A stretch of DNA of 8,557 bases from NCBI GenBank assembly GCA_937969125.1, contig CALBVA010000096.1, positions 1-8,557 on the forward strand, read 5' to 3'. This DNA is from an uncultured Verrucomicrobiales bacterium. Its GTDB lineage: Bacteria; Verrucomicrobiota; Verrucomicrobiia; Verrucomicrobiales; Akkermansiaceae. The position numbers were made by a program, and so were the translations under genes. Below are positions 1 to 6,582 of the stretch, piece by piece. The notes beneath the pieces were generated by a model. It worked only from the letters and a program-made list of their open reading frames with translations, ran no database searches and was not told the DNA's origin. Position 1 is the stretch's first letter. Each line of letters opens with the position of its first letter.

Positions 1-267
1 TTTCTCGAATATGCCATCGGCACCTCCGACCAGGAGGTCACCGCCCTCACTCCACCATCGGAAAATACCTTCCGCTACACCCAGCGGAGTGACCTGCGAA
101 ATGCCACCGTGCAGGTCGAGGTTAGCATTGATCTCATCGACTGGACTACTGAGGGAGTCTCCGAGATCTCACGCGTCCCCGGTGAAGACGGACTTGACCA
201 GATCGAAGTCTCATTGCCCCCTACTTCAGAGAAATGTTTCACCCGCCTTATTCTGGTACGACCGTAG
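1..267 (+). CDS. C-terminal end of a large secreted/surface protein (partial)
   Basis: Frame 1 is open from the first base to a TAG at 265-267, giving 88 residues with no start inside the window. It begins FLEYAIGTSDQEV and ends FTRLILVRP. The order of elements (an 'LEYAIGT' opening, then 'FRYTQRSDL', then 'VQVEVSIDLIDWT', then an 'RLILVRP' end) matches the short beta-rich tail that closes many large secreted or surface proteins of Verrucomicrobiota. I know this pattern from the group in general, not from a search. The tail says nothing about the catalytic or binding domain upstream, which lies outside the window, so a specific function cannot be given. A longer overlapping frame (11-448, frame 2) is low-complexity and rich in Ser, Arg and Pro; I take it as a shadow. 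The gene converges on pgsA. Confidence 0.72.
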   Translation, partial: FLEYAIGTSDQEVTALTPPSENTFRYTQRSDLRNATVQVEVSIDLIDWTTEGVSEISRVPGEDGLDQIEVSLPPTSEKCFTRLILVRP

Positions 268-429
268 TTTAGGTTCCGAAGCAGGGCCTTCTCAGAAGAG
301 AAAGACGAGGATTATTCGCTTCCGTTCACAGATTACACATGTGCCGAATGCCAAAAAGGCTATGAAAGGCTCGAAGGGCTTCCGATGTGGTATAAAAGAA
401 TCGTCGGATGGCCAGCGAAGTCTGAGTAA
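268..429 (+). other. Startless open frame with CxxC segment, possible gene remnant
   Basis: Directly after the TAG of the upstream gene, the same frame stays open for 53 codons to a TAA at 427-429. It has no ATG, GTG or TTG before the middle of the segment (ATG at 388-390). The second half looks like real protein: an acidic stretch (SEEKDEDY), a CAEC pair with cysteine codons at 340-342 and 349-351, then GYERLEGLPMWYKRIVGW and a PAKSE ending. A CxxC followed by aromatic and basic residues recalls half of a small zinc ribbon. It could be a 5'-truncated remnant of a small gene, an extension of the upstream protein cut off by a nonsense change, or chance. The rest of this 177-base convergent gap shows no clear terminator, RNA gene or repeat. 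Confidence 0.3.
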
Positions 430-444
430 AAAGCGACCGAAGAG

Positions 445-1029
445 TTAGGCTGCTTTTCCTTGGTTTCTGGGTAGTTGCCAATATCCCTGCATGTAGTAGG
501 CGTAGGCGGACCAGAGGGTGAAGATGGTCGCGAGGAGGGTGGGCCAGATGAGATCGATGGGCGTGATCTTCAGCATAATCCAGCCCATCGCGATCATCTG
601 CGTAACCGTGCAGACCTTGCCAGTCCAGTGCGGGATGATAGGGACCTTGCGATTGATGAAGTAGAGGATCCAGATGCCGACGATGATTTCCAGGTCCCGC
701 GCGATCACGAGAAGGATGAACCAGACGGGTAGGTGCCAATCGATCCCCCAGTTTACGAAGGTGGCGGTGAGGAGGCCAGTCATGAGGAGCGCCTTGTCCA
801 CCAGCGGATCCATGATCGCGCCGGCGAGTGATTTCTGGTCAAAGCGTCGTGCAATCCAACCGTCCACGCCGTCCAGCACGGCGGCCAGGGTGTAAGTGCC
901 CACCGCGAGCCAGCGGAGCGATTCCTCGGCGGTTCCGGCATCCACTGAGCGGCCGTAGCGGATCGCGAACCAAGCGAAAACCGGGATCAGCAGTAATCGA
1001 ATGAGGGTGATCAGAGTGGCAAGAGTCAC
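445..1029 (-). CDS. pgsA: CDP-diacylglycerol--glycerol-3-phosphate 3-phosphatidyltransferase (CDP-alcohol phosphatidyltransferase family)
   Basis: This 194-residue integral membrane enzyme would transfer a phosphatidyl group from CDP-diacylglycerol to glycerol-3-phosphate, making phosphatidylglycerophosphate, the precursor of phosphatidylglycerol and cardiolipin. The family signature DxxDGxxARx8GxxxDxxxD is perfect: D53, D56, G57, A60, R61, G70, D74 and D78, where the aspartates bind metal and CDP. The N-terminus (LATLITLIRLLLIPVF) matches the usual first helix of PgsA, and hydrophobic segments follow near residues 40-52, 80-95, 98-120, 137-155 and 158-180. Length is normal. The start is GTG at 1029; an in-frame stop lies five codons upstream and no ATG is available. 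It is transcribed away from rsmA across a 55-base gap in which I see no convincing promoter. Another CDP-alcohol transferase is possible, since the acceptor is not fixed by this motif, but PgsA fits best. Confidence 0.85.
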   Translation of the reverse strand: MTLATLITLIRLLLIPVFAWFAIRYGRSVDAGTAEESLRWLAVGTYTLAAVLDGVDGWIARRFDQKSLAGAIMDPLVDKALLMTGLLTATFVNWGIDWHLPVWFILLVIARDLEIIVGIWILYFINRKVPIIPHWTGKVCTVTQMIAMGWIMLKITPIDLIWPTLLATIFTLWSAYAYYMQGYWQLPRNQGKAA

Positions 1030-1084
1030 AGGCGGCGCGGCTTTTTAGTGGACATTCTCTTCAGCGGCAATTGAAAGAACAGGC

Positions 1085-2440
1085 ATGACGCCGACCGAAC
1101 TGACGGAAATCCTCGCGGAAGCGGGTGTGGTTCCCTCGAAAAAGCTGGGGCAGAATTTCCTCATCGACCAAAATGTCGCGGAGTGGATCGCCAATCAGCT
1201 GGACCTCCATCCCGACGATACGATCGTGGAAGTCGGTCCCGGCACCGGGGCTCTCACCGAACACGTGGTGGGAAAAGTGGCCCGTGTCATCTTGGTGGAG
1301 TTCGACCGTCGACTTGCGGAATACCTCACGAAGAAGTTTGCCGACCGTTCGGAGGTCATGGTGATCAATGCCGATGCGGTGCGCATCGATGTGAGGCCCT
1401 TCTTCGCGCACAAGAGTGTGAAGCTTCTTGGGAATCTGCCCTATTCCGCTGGTGGTGCTATTCTCCGCAACTTCCTAAGGGGGCCTTCGCCATTCAAGAA
1501 GGCAGTGCTAATGCTGCAGAAGGAAATGATCGATCGCATTCTCGCCCCGCACGGGTGCAAGGACTATGGAGTGCTGACGCTGCGGATGCAGTGCGAGTGG
1601 CAGGGGGAGCCGGTCAAGGTGGTCCCGCCAAGTTGCTTCATCCCGAGACCCATGATTGATTCCACGGTGATGACATTGGAGCCGCGGCAGGCCGCCCTGC
1701 CGGTGCATGATCGGAGGCTCTTTGATGAACTCGTCCGCCGCGGCTTCGCACAGCGCCGGAAGCAGCTCCGGAAGAACCTTCCCGATGGGCTCGATTGGGA
1801 AGTGCTGAGTCGCGATCTCGATCTCTCACCGACCGCGCGAGCAGAGGAGCTGAGTCTGGAGGATTGGGTCAATCTCACCCGTCACGCCGACCCGTATTTT
1901 ACGAAAGAGGAAGGGCAGGGGGATGACGAGATGCTGAATATTGTGGATGAGAATGATGAGGTGATTGGGACGGAGAGGCGGGATGTCATTCACCGCGATG
2001 GACTCACTCATCGGGCGGTGCACATTTTCGCGCTGAATAAGCACGGCGAAATCTTTCTCCAGAAGAGGTCGCGATTGAAAGACAAGTGCCCGGGGCTCTG
2101 GGATTCCAGCGCGGCGGGGCACGTCGATGCTGGCGAGGACTATGCTGTCTGCGCGGTACGCGAATTGGAGGAAGAGCTGGGCCTCACAGCCGATATCACG
2201 GAACTGAAGGAGGTCGGAAAACTCGGTGCCCACGCCAACACCGGTTGGGAACATGTGAGGCTCTACGCCACGCTGGTGGAGGGGGCAATTCGCTTCCCTT
2301 GTGTGGAAATCGAGTATGGGCAGTTCTTCACGATGGAGCAAATCGAGGCGTGGGTGACTGCGGTACCGGAGGATTTTGCACCGGGGTTTATTTCCTGTTG
2401 GAAGCTTTGGAAGGAAGAGAATCCGGGAAGGTTTGAGTGA
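1085..2440 (+). CDS. rsmA: Fusion of 16S rRNA (adenine1518/1519-N6)-dimethyltransferase RsmA/KsgA and a Nudix hydrolase
   Basis: One uninterrupted 451-residue frame holds two complete domains. Residues 1-268 are RsmA (KsgA), which dimethylates two adjacent adenines in the 3' hairpin of 16S rRNA using S-adenosylmethionine. Visible motifs are KLGQNFLID (20-28), the SAM loop EVGPGTGALTEH (49-60), the catalytic NLPY (117-120), FIPRPMIDS (185-193) and the usual C-terminal RGFAQRRKQLRKNL and RAEELSLEDW. A short charged linker (about 270-282) leads to the Nudix domain (283-451) with a perfect Nudix box: G345, E351, R359, E360, E363, E364, G366. Its front half (DENDEVIGTERRDVIHRDGLTHRA) resembles the YfcD-like Nudix branch. 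The type 1 isopentenyl-diphosphate isomerase active-site Cys/His context is absent, so I do not call it Idi. The Nudix substrate is unknown. The start ATG at 1085 has only a weak upstream AAAGAACAGG. Free-standing RsmA is usually about 270 residues, so the extra length is all Nudix. Confidence 0.9.
   Translation: MTPTELTEILAEAGVVPSKKLGQNFLIDQNVAEWIANQLDLHPDDTIVEVGPGTGALTEHVVGKVARVILVEFDRRLAEYLTKKFADRSEVMVINADAVRIDVRPFFAHKSVKLLGNLPYSAGGAILRNFLRGPSPFKKAVLMLQKEMIDRILAPHGCKDYGVLTLRMQCEWQGEPVKVVPPSCFIPRPMIDSTVMTLEPRQAALPVHDRRLFDELVRRGFAQRRKQLRKNLPDGLDWEVLSRDLDLSPTARAEELSLEDWVNLTRHADPYFTKEEGQGDDEMLNIVDENDEVIGTERRDVIHRDGLTHRAVHIFALNKHGEIFLQKRSRLKDKCPGLWDSSAAGHVDAGEDYAVCAVRELEEELGLTADITELKEVGKLGAHANTGWEHVRLYATLVEGAIRFPCVEIEYGQFFTMEQIEAWVTAVPEDFAPGFISCWKLWKEENPGRFE
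1917..1933 (+). promoter_or_regulatory. Candidate internal ribosome-binding site and start for a free Nudix protein
   Basis: Inside the fusion gene, AGGGGGA (1917-1923) lies seven bases before an in-frame ATG at 1931-1933, which is residue 283 of the fusion. AGGGGG differs from the Shine-Dalgarno consensus AGGAGG at one base and the spacing is near ideal. A second purine run, AGAGGAAGGG, sits at 1906-1915. The ATG falls exactly where the RsmA domain and its linker end and the Nudix domain begins. Initiation here would yield a 169-residue stand-alone Nudix hydrolase, a normal size for the family. It is a better site than the one in front of RsmA itself. Whether ribosomes use it is an inference. 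Confidence 0.4.
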
Positions 2441-2507
2441 TTGATCTCTGGTGTGTGAGCCCGTTTGTCGGGATTCGTCAGCGAACCATACGATGATGAA
2501 AAGCGTT

Positions 2508-2522
2508 TCGCCTTTCGGGCGA
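2508..2522 (-). terminator. Weak hairpin just past upp, possible terminator
   Basis: TCGCC, a five-base loop and GGCGA form a 5-bp stem starting three bases after the upp stop codon. On the minus strand it is followed by AACGCTTTT, a poor but T-containing tail. It lies in the 85-base convergent gap between rsmA and upp and could close the carA-to-upp transcript. On the plus strand there is no T-run after it. A second 4-bp hairpin (CCCG/CGGG at 2460-2472) lies closer to rsmA. Both are weak. Confidence 0.3.
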
Positions 2523-2525
2523 TTA

Positions 2526-3146
2526 CTAAACCGTGCCGAAGATCCGGTCCCCGGCGTCGCCGAGGCCGGGGACGATATACCCGTTTTCATTCAGGCCATC
2601 ATCCAATGTGCCACAGGTTACCGGGACATCGGGGTGCCGCTCGGTCAGCAGGGAGAGACCCTCTGGACTGGCCACCAGGCAGACGAAGTGTAGGTGACGG
2701 GCTCCATTCTCCTTCAAACCCGCAAGTGCTGCGGCTGCACTGCCACCGGTCGCGAGCATGGGGTCCAGGACAATGACTTCCGCTTCCGCGAGTTCGGCAG
2801 GGAATCTTTGGAAGTAGATTTCCGGCTCCAGGGTCTCTTCATTTCGCGCCATGCCGTAGTGGGCGATTGAGGCCTCTGGAAGCATCTGGTGGAAGGCATC
2901 ACTCAGGCCCAATCCCGCCCGCAGAATAGGGACGAGCACGATGGGCCGCGCGAGCTTTCTCCCCGTCATCTCCGTGAGCGGAGTGGTCACGGCCTGAGGC
3001 GCGGTGTCGAAATTTTCCGTCGCCGGAAGCACCAGGAGACGCGCGATGTCCGCAACGTAGCGGCGGAATTCGTGTGGTGGACAATCGACCGAGCGCAGGC
3101 GAGCCATGCGATCGGCGATGAGAGGGTGTTGTCCGAGATCAGGCAT
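2526..3146 (-). CDS. upp: Uracil phosphoribosyltransferase
   Basis: This 206-residue cytoplasmic enzyme converts uracil and PRPP to UMP, the pyrimidine salvage step. Evidence: the conserved VPILRAGLG (72-80), YGMARNEETLEP (97-108), the PRPP-binding loop VIVLDPMLATGGSA (124-137), and the C-terminal uracil-binding region GYIVPGLGDAGDRIFGT (189-205). Length is typical (about 208). The ATG at 3144-3146 lies three bases after the TAA of the response regulator gene, with no Shine-Dalgarno sequence of its own, so translational coupling to the regulator is likely. It is the last gene of the minus-strand cluster and is followed by a weak hairpin. Nothing is missing from the active site as far as I can see. 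Confidence 0.95.
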   Translation of the reverse strand: MPDLGQHPLIADRMARLRSVDCPPHEFRRYVADIARLLVLPATENFDTAPQAVTTPLTEMTGRKLARPIVLVPILRAGLGLSDAFHQMLPEASIAHYGMARNEETLEPEIYFQRFPAELAEAEVIVLDPMLATGGSAAAALAGLKENGARHLHFVCLVASPEGLSLLTERHPDVPVTCGTLDDGLNENGYIVPGLGDAGDRIFGTV

Positions 3147-3149
3147 TGA

Positions 3150-4541
3150 TTAAATGTCGGAATTTGAAGGAAGCCACTTCCGCAGGGTAGGGACGGAGAC
3201 GCCGAGAATGTGGGCTGCTTCCTTGGGATCATGGTCGGATTGTTCCAGCGCATGGCGGATGAGCTCGTCCCGTGCGAAGCCGAGTGCATTTTGAGAGTCT
3301 CGCGAAGCGACCTCAATGATCACCGCGAGGGCGTCATCCAGCGAGGCGGTGGAGCCGGCCGGACTGCGACCGATGGGGATGTCATCGGGAAGGAGGATGT
3401 CATTGGAGGCGAGAGCACAGGAGCGGGCCATCGTGTTTTCCAGCTCGCGGACATTGCCGGGCCAGTTGTGCTTCTGAAGGTGCTCGATCGCTTCGCCGGT
3501 GAGGCGCATGCGTGCAGTGCCATTACGCCGGGCAATGCGATCCAGGAAAAACTCGGCGAGCAGTGGGATGTCTTCCTGACGCTCTCGTAGCGGCGGAAGC
3601 TCCACCTCCACGACATTGAGTCGGTAGTAAAGATCCTCGCGGAAGCGACCCGCGCTCACCTCCGCCGCGAGGTCCTTATTGGTCGCGGTGACGATGCGGA
3701 CATCGGTTTTCAGCATCTCATTTGATCCGACACGCGAGAAGGTGCCGTCCTGCAGAACGCGGAGCAGCTTCACCTGCACGCTGGCGGGGAGGTCGCCCAC
3801 TTCATCGAGAAATAGAGTGCCTTCATGGCAGTCCTCGAAGCGTCCCGAGCGCTTGGCGATCGCTCCGGTGAATGATCCTTTCTCGTGACCAAAGAGTTCC
3901 GATTCCAGGAGATTATCCGGGATGGCCCCGCAGTTAATTACGAGCATCTCCTTCTTCCGGCGCGGGCTGTAATTGTGCACCGAAGTGGCGATCAATTCCT
4001 TTCCTGTCCCGCTCTCGCCGGTCACCAGGACGGGAGCATCGGACTGGGCGACGCGTCCCACGATCTTCATGACATCCTGAAGAGGGCGCGAAACCCCGAT
4101 GATGGTTGACTTGCCCGTGAGGCCCGGTTTCTCGCCACTGGAGGGGCCGACCTCTCGACGCTGGTCGATAGTCTGCATCGCCGACTCCACGACCGGTCGC
4201 AGCTCGAAGGCCAGTGATTCCTTCCGCAAGACATCGTGCGCGCCCTTCTGGGTGGCCTCGATAATTTGGCTGGTGGTCGGAGAAACGGCGGTGAGGATCA
4301 CGATGGTTTCCTGCGAGGCGGCGCGGATCTTTTGGGTCAATTCCACCCCGTCAAAGGGCTCCAGTTTTAGGTCGCAGATGACGAGATCGACCGACGTCTT
4401 CGCGACGACTTTCACCGCCTTTTCCGCGTTGTCGCAACGGAGGATTTTTACCCCCTTGGCGGAGAGGTGTTTGGTGGCCCACTCGAGGTAATCGAGATCG
4501 GGGTCAACCAAGAGAAGCTGATGTTCCGTGGGTGTGCTCAC
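3150..4541 (-). CDS. NtrC-family sigma-54-dependent response regulator
   Basis: Residues are numbered from GTG at 4541 (463 residues). An N-terminal receiver (about 8-120) has the phospho-acceptor D57 in VDLVICDLKL, T84 in VILTAVSP and K107 in VLRKES. The AAA+ domain follows, with Walker A GESGTGKE (175-182), the sigma-54 contact loop as GSFTGA (222-227) instead of GAFTGA, Walker B GTLFLDEVGD (241-250), and the arginine-bearing RFREDLYYRLNV. The C-terminal Fis-type helix-turn-helix is near 438-457 (DPKEAAHILGVSVPTLRKWL). The family uses ATP to open sigma-54 RNA polymerase at distant-enhancer promoters. No sensor kinase is in the window. A TTG at 4601 would add 20 residues and overlap uppS by 44 bases; I prefer the GTG because it lies just after the uppS stop and puts the receiver strand at a normal distance. 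Its targets are unknown. Its location between uppS and upp is unusual. Confidence 0.9.
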   Translation of the reverse strand: MSTPTEHQLLLVDPDLDYLEWATKHLSAKGVKILRCDNAEKAVKVVAKTSVDLVICDLKLEPFDGVELTQKIRAASQETIVILTAVSPTTSQIIEATQKGAHDVLRKESLAFELRPVVESAMQTIDQRREVGPSSGEKPGLTGKSTIIGVSRPLQDVMKIVGRVAQSDAPVLVTGESGTGKELIATSVHNYSPRRKKEMLVINCGAIPDNLLESELFGHEKGSFTGAIAKRSGRFEDCHEGTLFLDEVGDLPASVQVKLLRVLQDGTFSRVGSNEMLKTDVRIVTATNKDLAAEVSAGRFREDLYYRLNVVEVELPPLRERQEDIPLLAEFFLDRIARRNGTARMRLTGEAIEHLQKHNWPGNVRELENTMARSCALASNDILLPDDIPIGRSPAGSTASLDDALAVIIEVASRDSQNALGFARDELIRHALEQSDHDPKEAAHILGVSVPTLRKWLPSNSDI

Positions 4542-4557
4542 GTGTGTAGAGATGTGT

Positions 4558-5274
4558 TTAGACTCTGCCGAACCTGCGGTGGCGGCGAGAATAATTTTCA
4601 ATGGCCTCGCGGAAGTCCGCTTTATGGAAATCAGGCCAGTTCTTCGAGGTGATGTAGAACTCGGCGTAGCTCAGCTGCCAAAGCAGGAAGTTAGAGAGTC
4701 GCAACTCGCCGGAGGTCCGTATGAGAAGATCGGGGTCAGGAAATTCAGCGGTATCGAGATGCGCAGCGATGGTGTCATTGCCAATTTCGCCTGCGTCCAG
4801 CTCCCCGGACTGCACCTTTACCGCAATGCGGCGGGTGGCATCGGCGATTTCCTCCCGGCTTCCGTAGGAGAGCGCGAGGATGAGGGTGATCCCGGTGTTG
4901 TCCTTTGTCTCGGCCATCACCTTTTCCAATTCTGCCCGACAGGAGTCAGGCAGGCGGTGGGTCTGGCCGATAGCTTTTAGGCGGACGTTTTTCTTCGCAA
5001 ATTCCCGGGTCTTCGTCTTCAGAAAGCGCTCCAGCAATTTCATGAGTGCTTCGATTTCCTTCTCCGGGCGATTCCAGTTCTCCGAGGAAAAGGCATAAAG
5101 GGTGAGGAATTCGATTCCCATTTCCTGGCAGACATCGACCGCTTCCCGCACCGTTTCCGCTCCCGCGCGGTGGCCCGCTTTGCGAGGCAAGCCTCGGGAC
5201 TTTGCCCAGCGTCCGTTGCCGTCCATGATGACGGCCAGGTGGCGGGGGACTTCGGGATGAGTAGGCATGGCCAT
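4558..5274 (-). CDS. uppS: Isoprenyl transferase / undecaprenyl diphosphate synthase
   Basis: This 238-residue cis-prenyltransferase extends farnesyl diphosphate with isopentenyl diphosphate to make undecaprenyl diphosphate, the carrier lipid for peptidoglycan and other envelope polymers. Motifs are complete: HLAVIMDGNGRWA (12-24) with catalytic D18, RKAGHRAGAE (31-40), LYAFSSENWNRP (59-70), and the C-terminal signature DPDLLIRTSGELRLSNFLLW (180-199) then QLSYAEF. R186, R192, S194 and E205 sit at a constant offset of eight from the known E. coli residues R194, R200, S202 and E213, and D18 matches D26 the same way. The protein ends RRHRRFGRV as usual. The ATG at 5272-5274 is chosen; a second ATG two codons in is also possible. 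It follows purA by 27 bases and lacks a clear Shine-Dalgarno sequence. Confidence 0.95.
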   Translation of the reverse strand: MAMPTHPEVPRHLAVIMDGNGRWAKSRGLPRKAGHRAGAETVREAVDVCQEMGIEFLTLYAFSSENWNRPEKEIEALMKLLERFLKTKTREFAKKNVRLKAIGQTHRLPDSCRAELEKVMAETKDNTGITLILALSYGSREEIADATRRIAVKVQSGELDAGEIGNDTIAAHLDTAEFPDPDLLIRTSGELRLSNFLLWQLSYAEFYITSKNWPDFHKADFREAIENYSRRHRRFGRV

Positions 5275-5301
5275 GTCCGCGGAATTCGCGGGAATGGGGT
5301 T

Positions 5302-6567
5302 CTAGCGGATGATAGTCTGCTCGCGATCTGGACCTACGCCAACGTAGGAAACCGGAGCACCAGTCAATTCCTCGATTCTAGCCAGGTAGTCCTTGGCCAG
5401 TTGCGGGAGGTCTTCATACGAACGGCACTTCGTGGTGTCTTCTTTCCAGCCGGGGACCTCTTGATAAATCGGGGTAATGAGGTCCCAATACTCGCGCTCG
5501 GCGGGCGGGTATTCGTGAATCTCACCGTTGATATCGTAACCGACACAGATCTTGATCGTCTCGCGCTCGTCCAGCCCATCGAGGATGGTCACGGCGAGAT
5601 CGGTCACGCCATTCACCATGACGGCGTAGCGGATGAGCACGGTATCCAGCCAACCGCAGCGACGCGGCCGGCCTGTGGTGGCTCCAAACTCCATTCCACG
5701 CGAGTGGAAGAACTCCGCGATGTCGTCATTCTGTGCCGGGAATGGCCCTGACCCCACGCGGGTGGTGTAGGCCTTGCAGACGCCGACCACGCGATCGATG
5801 GCGTGCGGTGGCACACCCGATCCGGTGCAGGCTCCGCCGGAGGTGGTATTGGACGAGGTGACAAAGGGATAAGTCCCGAAGTCGATATCGAGGAAGGTTC
5901 CCTGCGCACCTTCGAAAAGAATGACCTGACCTTTCTTCCAAGAGTTGTGAATCACCGGGATGACATTGGAAAAGTGCGGGCGGAGACGGTTGATCGCGTC
6001 TTCTACCTCGGCGTAAACCTTCTCGGTTTCAAAGGTCGGGAGATCGTAATAGGCCAGCGTGCGGTTCGCTTCCTCGAGGCGTGTCTCAATGAGTTCCTTC
6101 GCCTTTGCGGGATCACGGAAGTCGGCCAATCTCAACCCGATCCGGTTCGCCTTGTCGGCGTAGGTCGGGCCAATGCCGCGCTTCGTGGTGCCGATCTTTT
6201 TGTCCCCGAGAGACATCTCCCGCGCAGCATCCAGCTCGCGGTGATAGGGGAGCACGACGTGCGCACGATCTGAGATGAGGAGCTGGTCCGGCGTGATGGG
6301 CACGCCTTCTTTCTCGAGGTCTTCGATCTCCTTGCAAAGCCCGATGGGATCCATCACCACGCCATTTCCGATGACGCACTGTTTTCCCCAGAGGATGCCG
6401 GAAGGGATGAGGTGAAGGACGTATTTTTTACCCTTCGCGATCACGGTGTGACCGGCGTTATTGCCTCCCTGGCCGCGCACGACGAGGTCTGCTTCTTCGG
6501 TCAGGAAATCAACGATCTTCCCCTTGCCTTCGTCGCCCCACTGGAGGCCGCAAATGATGGTGTTCAT
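5302..6567 (-). CDS. purA: Adenylosuccinate synthetase
   Basis: This 421-residue cytoplasmic enzyme joins IMP and aspartate using GTP to make adenylosuccinate, the first committed step to AMP. The N-terminal P-loop-like motif QWGDEGKGK (9-17) contains catalytic D12, and H40 lies in GQGGNNAGHTV (32-42). Other landmarks are TTKRGIGPTYADK (127-139), LFEGAQGTFLDIDFGTYPF (217-235), the nucleotide loop around VGSGPFPAQ (271-279), TTGRPRRCGWLD (297-308), and the C-terminal GVGPDREQTI (410-419). Length is typical. The ATG at 6565-6567 fits the family N-terminus exactly. The gene starts 15 bases after the carA stop, so the two are almost certainly co-transcribed. No Shine-Dalgarno sequence is obvious in that gap. 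Confidence 0.97.
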   Translation of the reverse strand: MNTIICGLQWGDEGKGKIVDFLTEEADLVVRGQGGNNAGHTVIAKGKKYVLHLIPSGILWGKQCVIGNGVVMDPIGLCKEIEDLEKEGVPITPDQLLISDRAHVVLPYHRELDAAREMSLGDKKIGTTKRGIGPTYADKANRIGLRLADFRDPAKAKELIETRLEEANRTLAYYDLPTFETEKVYAEVEDAINRLRPHFSNVIPVIHNSWKKGQVILFEGAQGTFLDIDFGTYPFVTSSNTTSGGACTGSGVPPHAIDRVVGVCKAYTTRVGSGPFPAQNDDIAEFFHSRGMEFGATTGRPRRCGWLDTVLIRYAVMVNGVTDLAVTILDGLDERETIKICVGYDINGEIHEYPPAEREYWDLITPIYQEVPGWKEDTTKCRSYEDLPQLAKDYLARIEELTGAPVSYVGVGPDREQTIIR

Positions 6568-6582
6568 TAGAAATTCAGGTGC

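Noticed and set aside
283..300. Short CTTCTCAGAAG palindrome as terminator for the left gene
   Set aside because: The stem would be only 4 bp with a 3-base loop and no T-run follows.
11..448. 145-codon plus-strand frame with ATG at 11
   Set aside because: Its translation is a Ser/Arg/Pro-rich mixture without domain character, and it overlaps the convincing frame-1 tail (1-267) in a different frame.
326..739. 137-codon minus-strand frame overlapping pgsA
   Set aside because: His/Arg/Pro-rich off-frame translation of pgsA; the CDP-alcohol transferase signature is in the other frame.
1183..1659. 158-codon plus-strand frame within rsmA
   Set aside because: Off-frame reading of the RsmA domain, rich in Arg, Gly and Ser, without motifs.
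2086..2180. Type 1 isopentenyl-diphosphate isomerase instead of a general Nudix hydrolase
   Set aside because: The front half is similar to that branch, but the Cys and His active-site pattern of the isomerase is absent and the Nudix box is fully canonical.
1826..2590. 254-codon minus-strand frame antisense to the RsmA-Nudix gene
   Set aside because: It lies almost wholly opposite well-conserved Nudix and RsmA codons, has no recognisable motif, and also runs into the 3' end of upp. It is a shadow of high-GC coding sequence.
5170..5751. 193-codon plus-strand frame antisense to uppS and purA
   Set aside because: It crosses two confirmed genes on the other strand and has no domain signal.
5803..6273. 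156-codon plus-strand frame antisense to purA
   Set aside because: The opposite strand carries unmistakable PurA motifs throughout this stretch.
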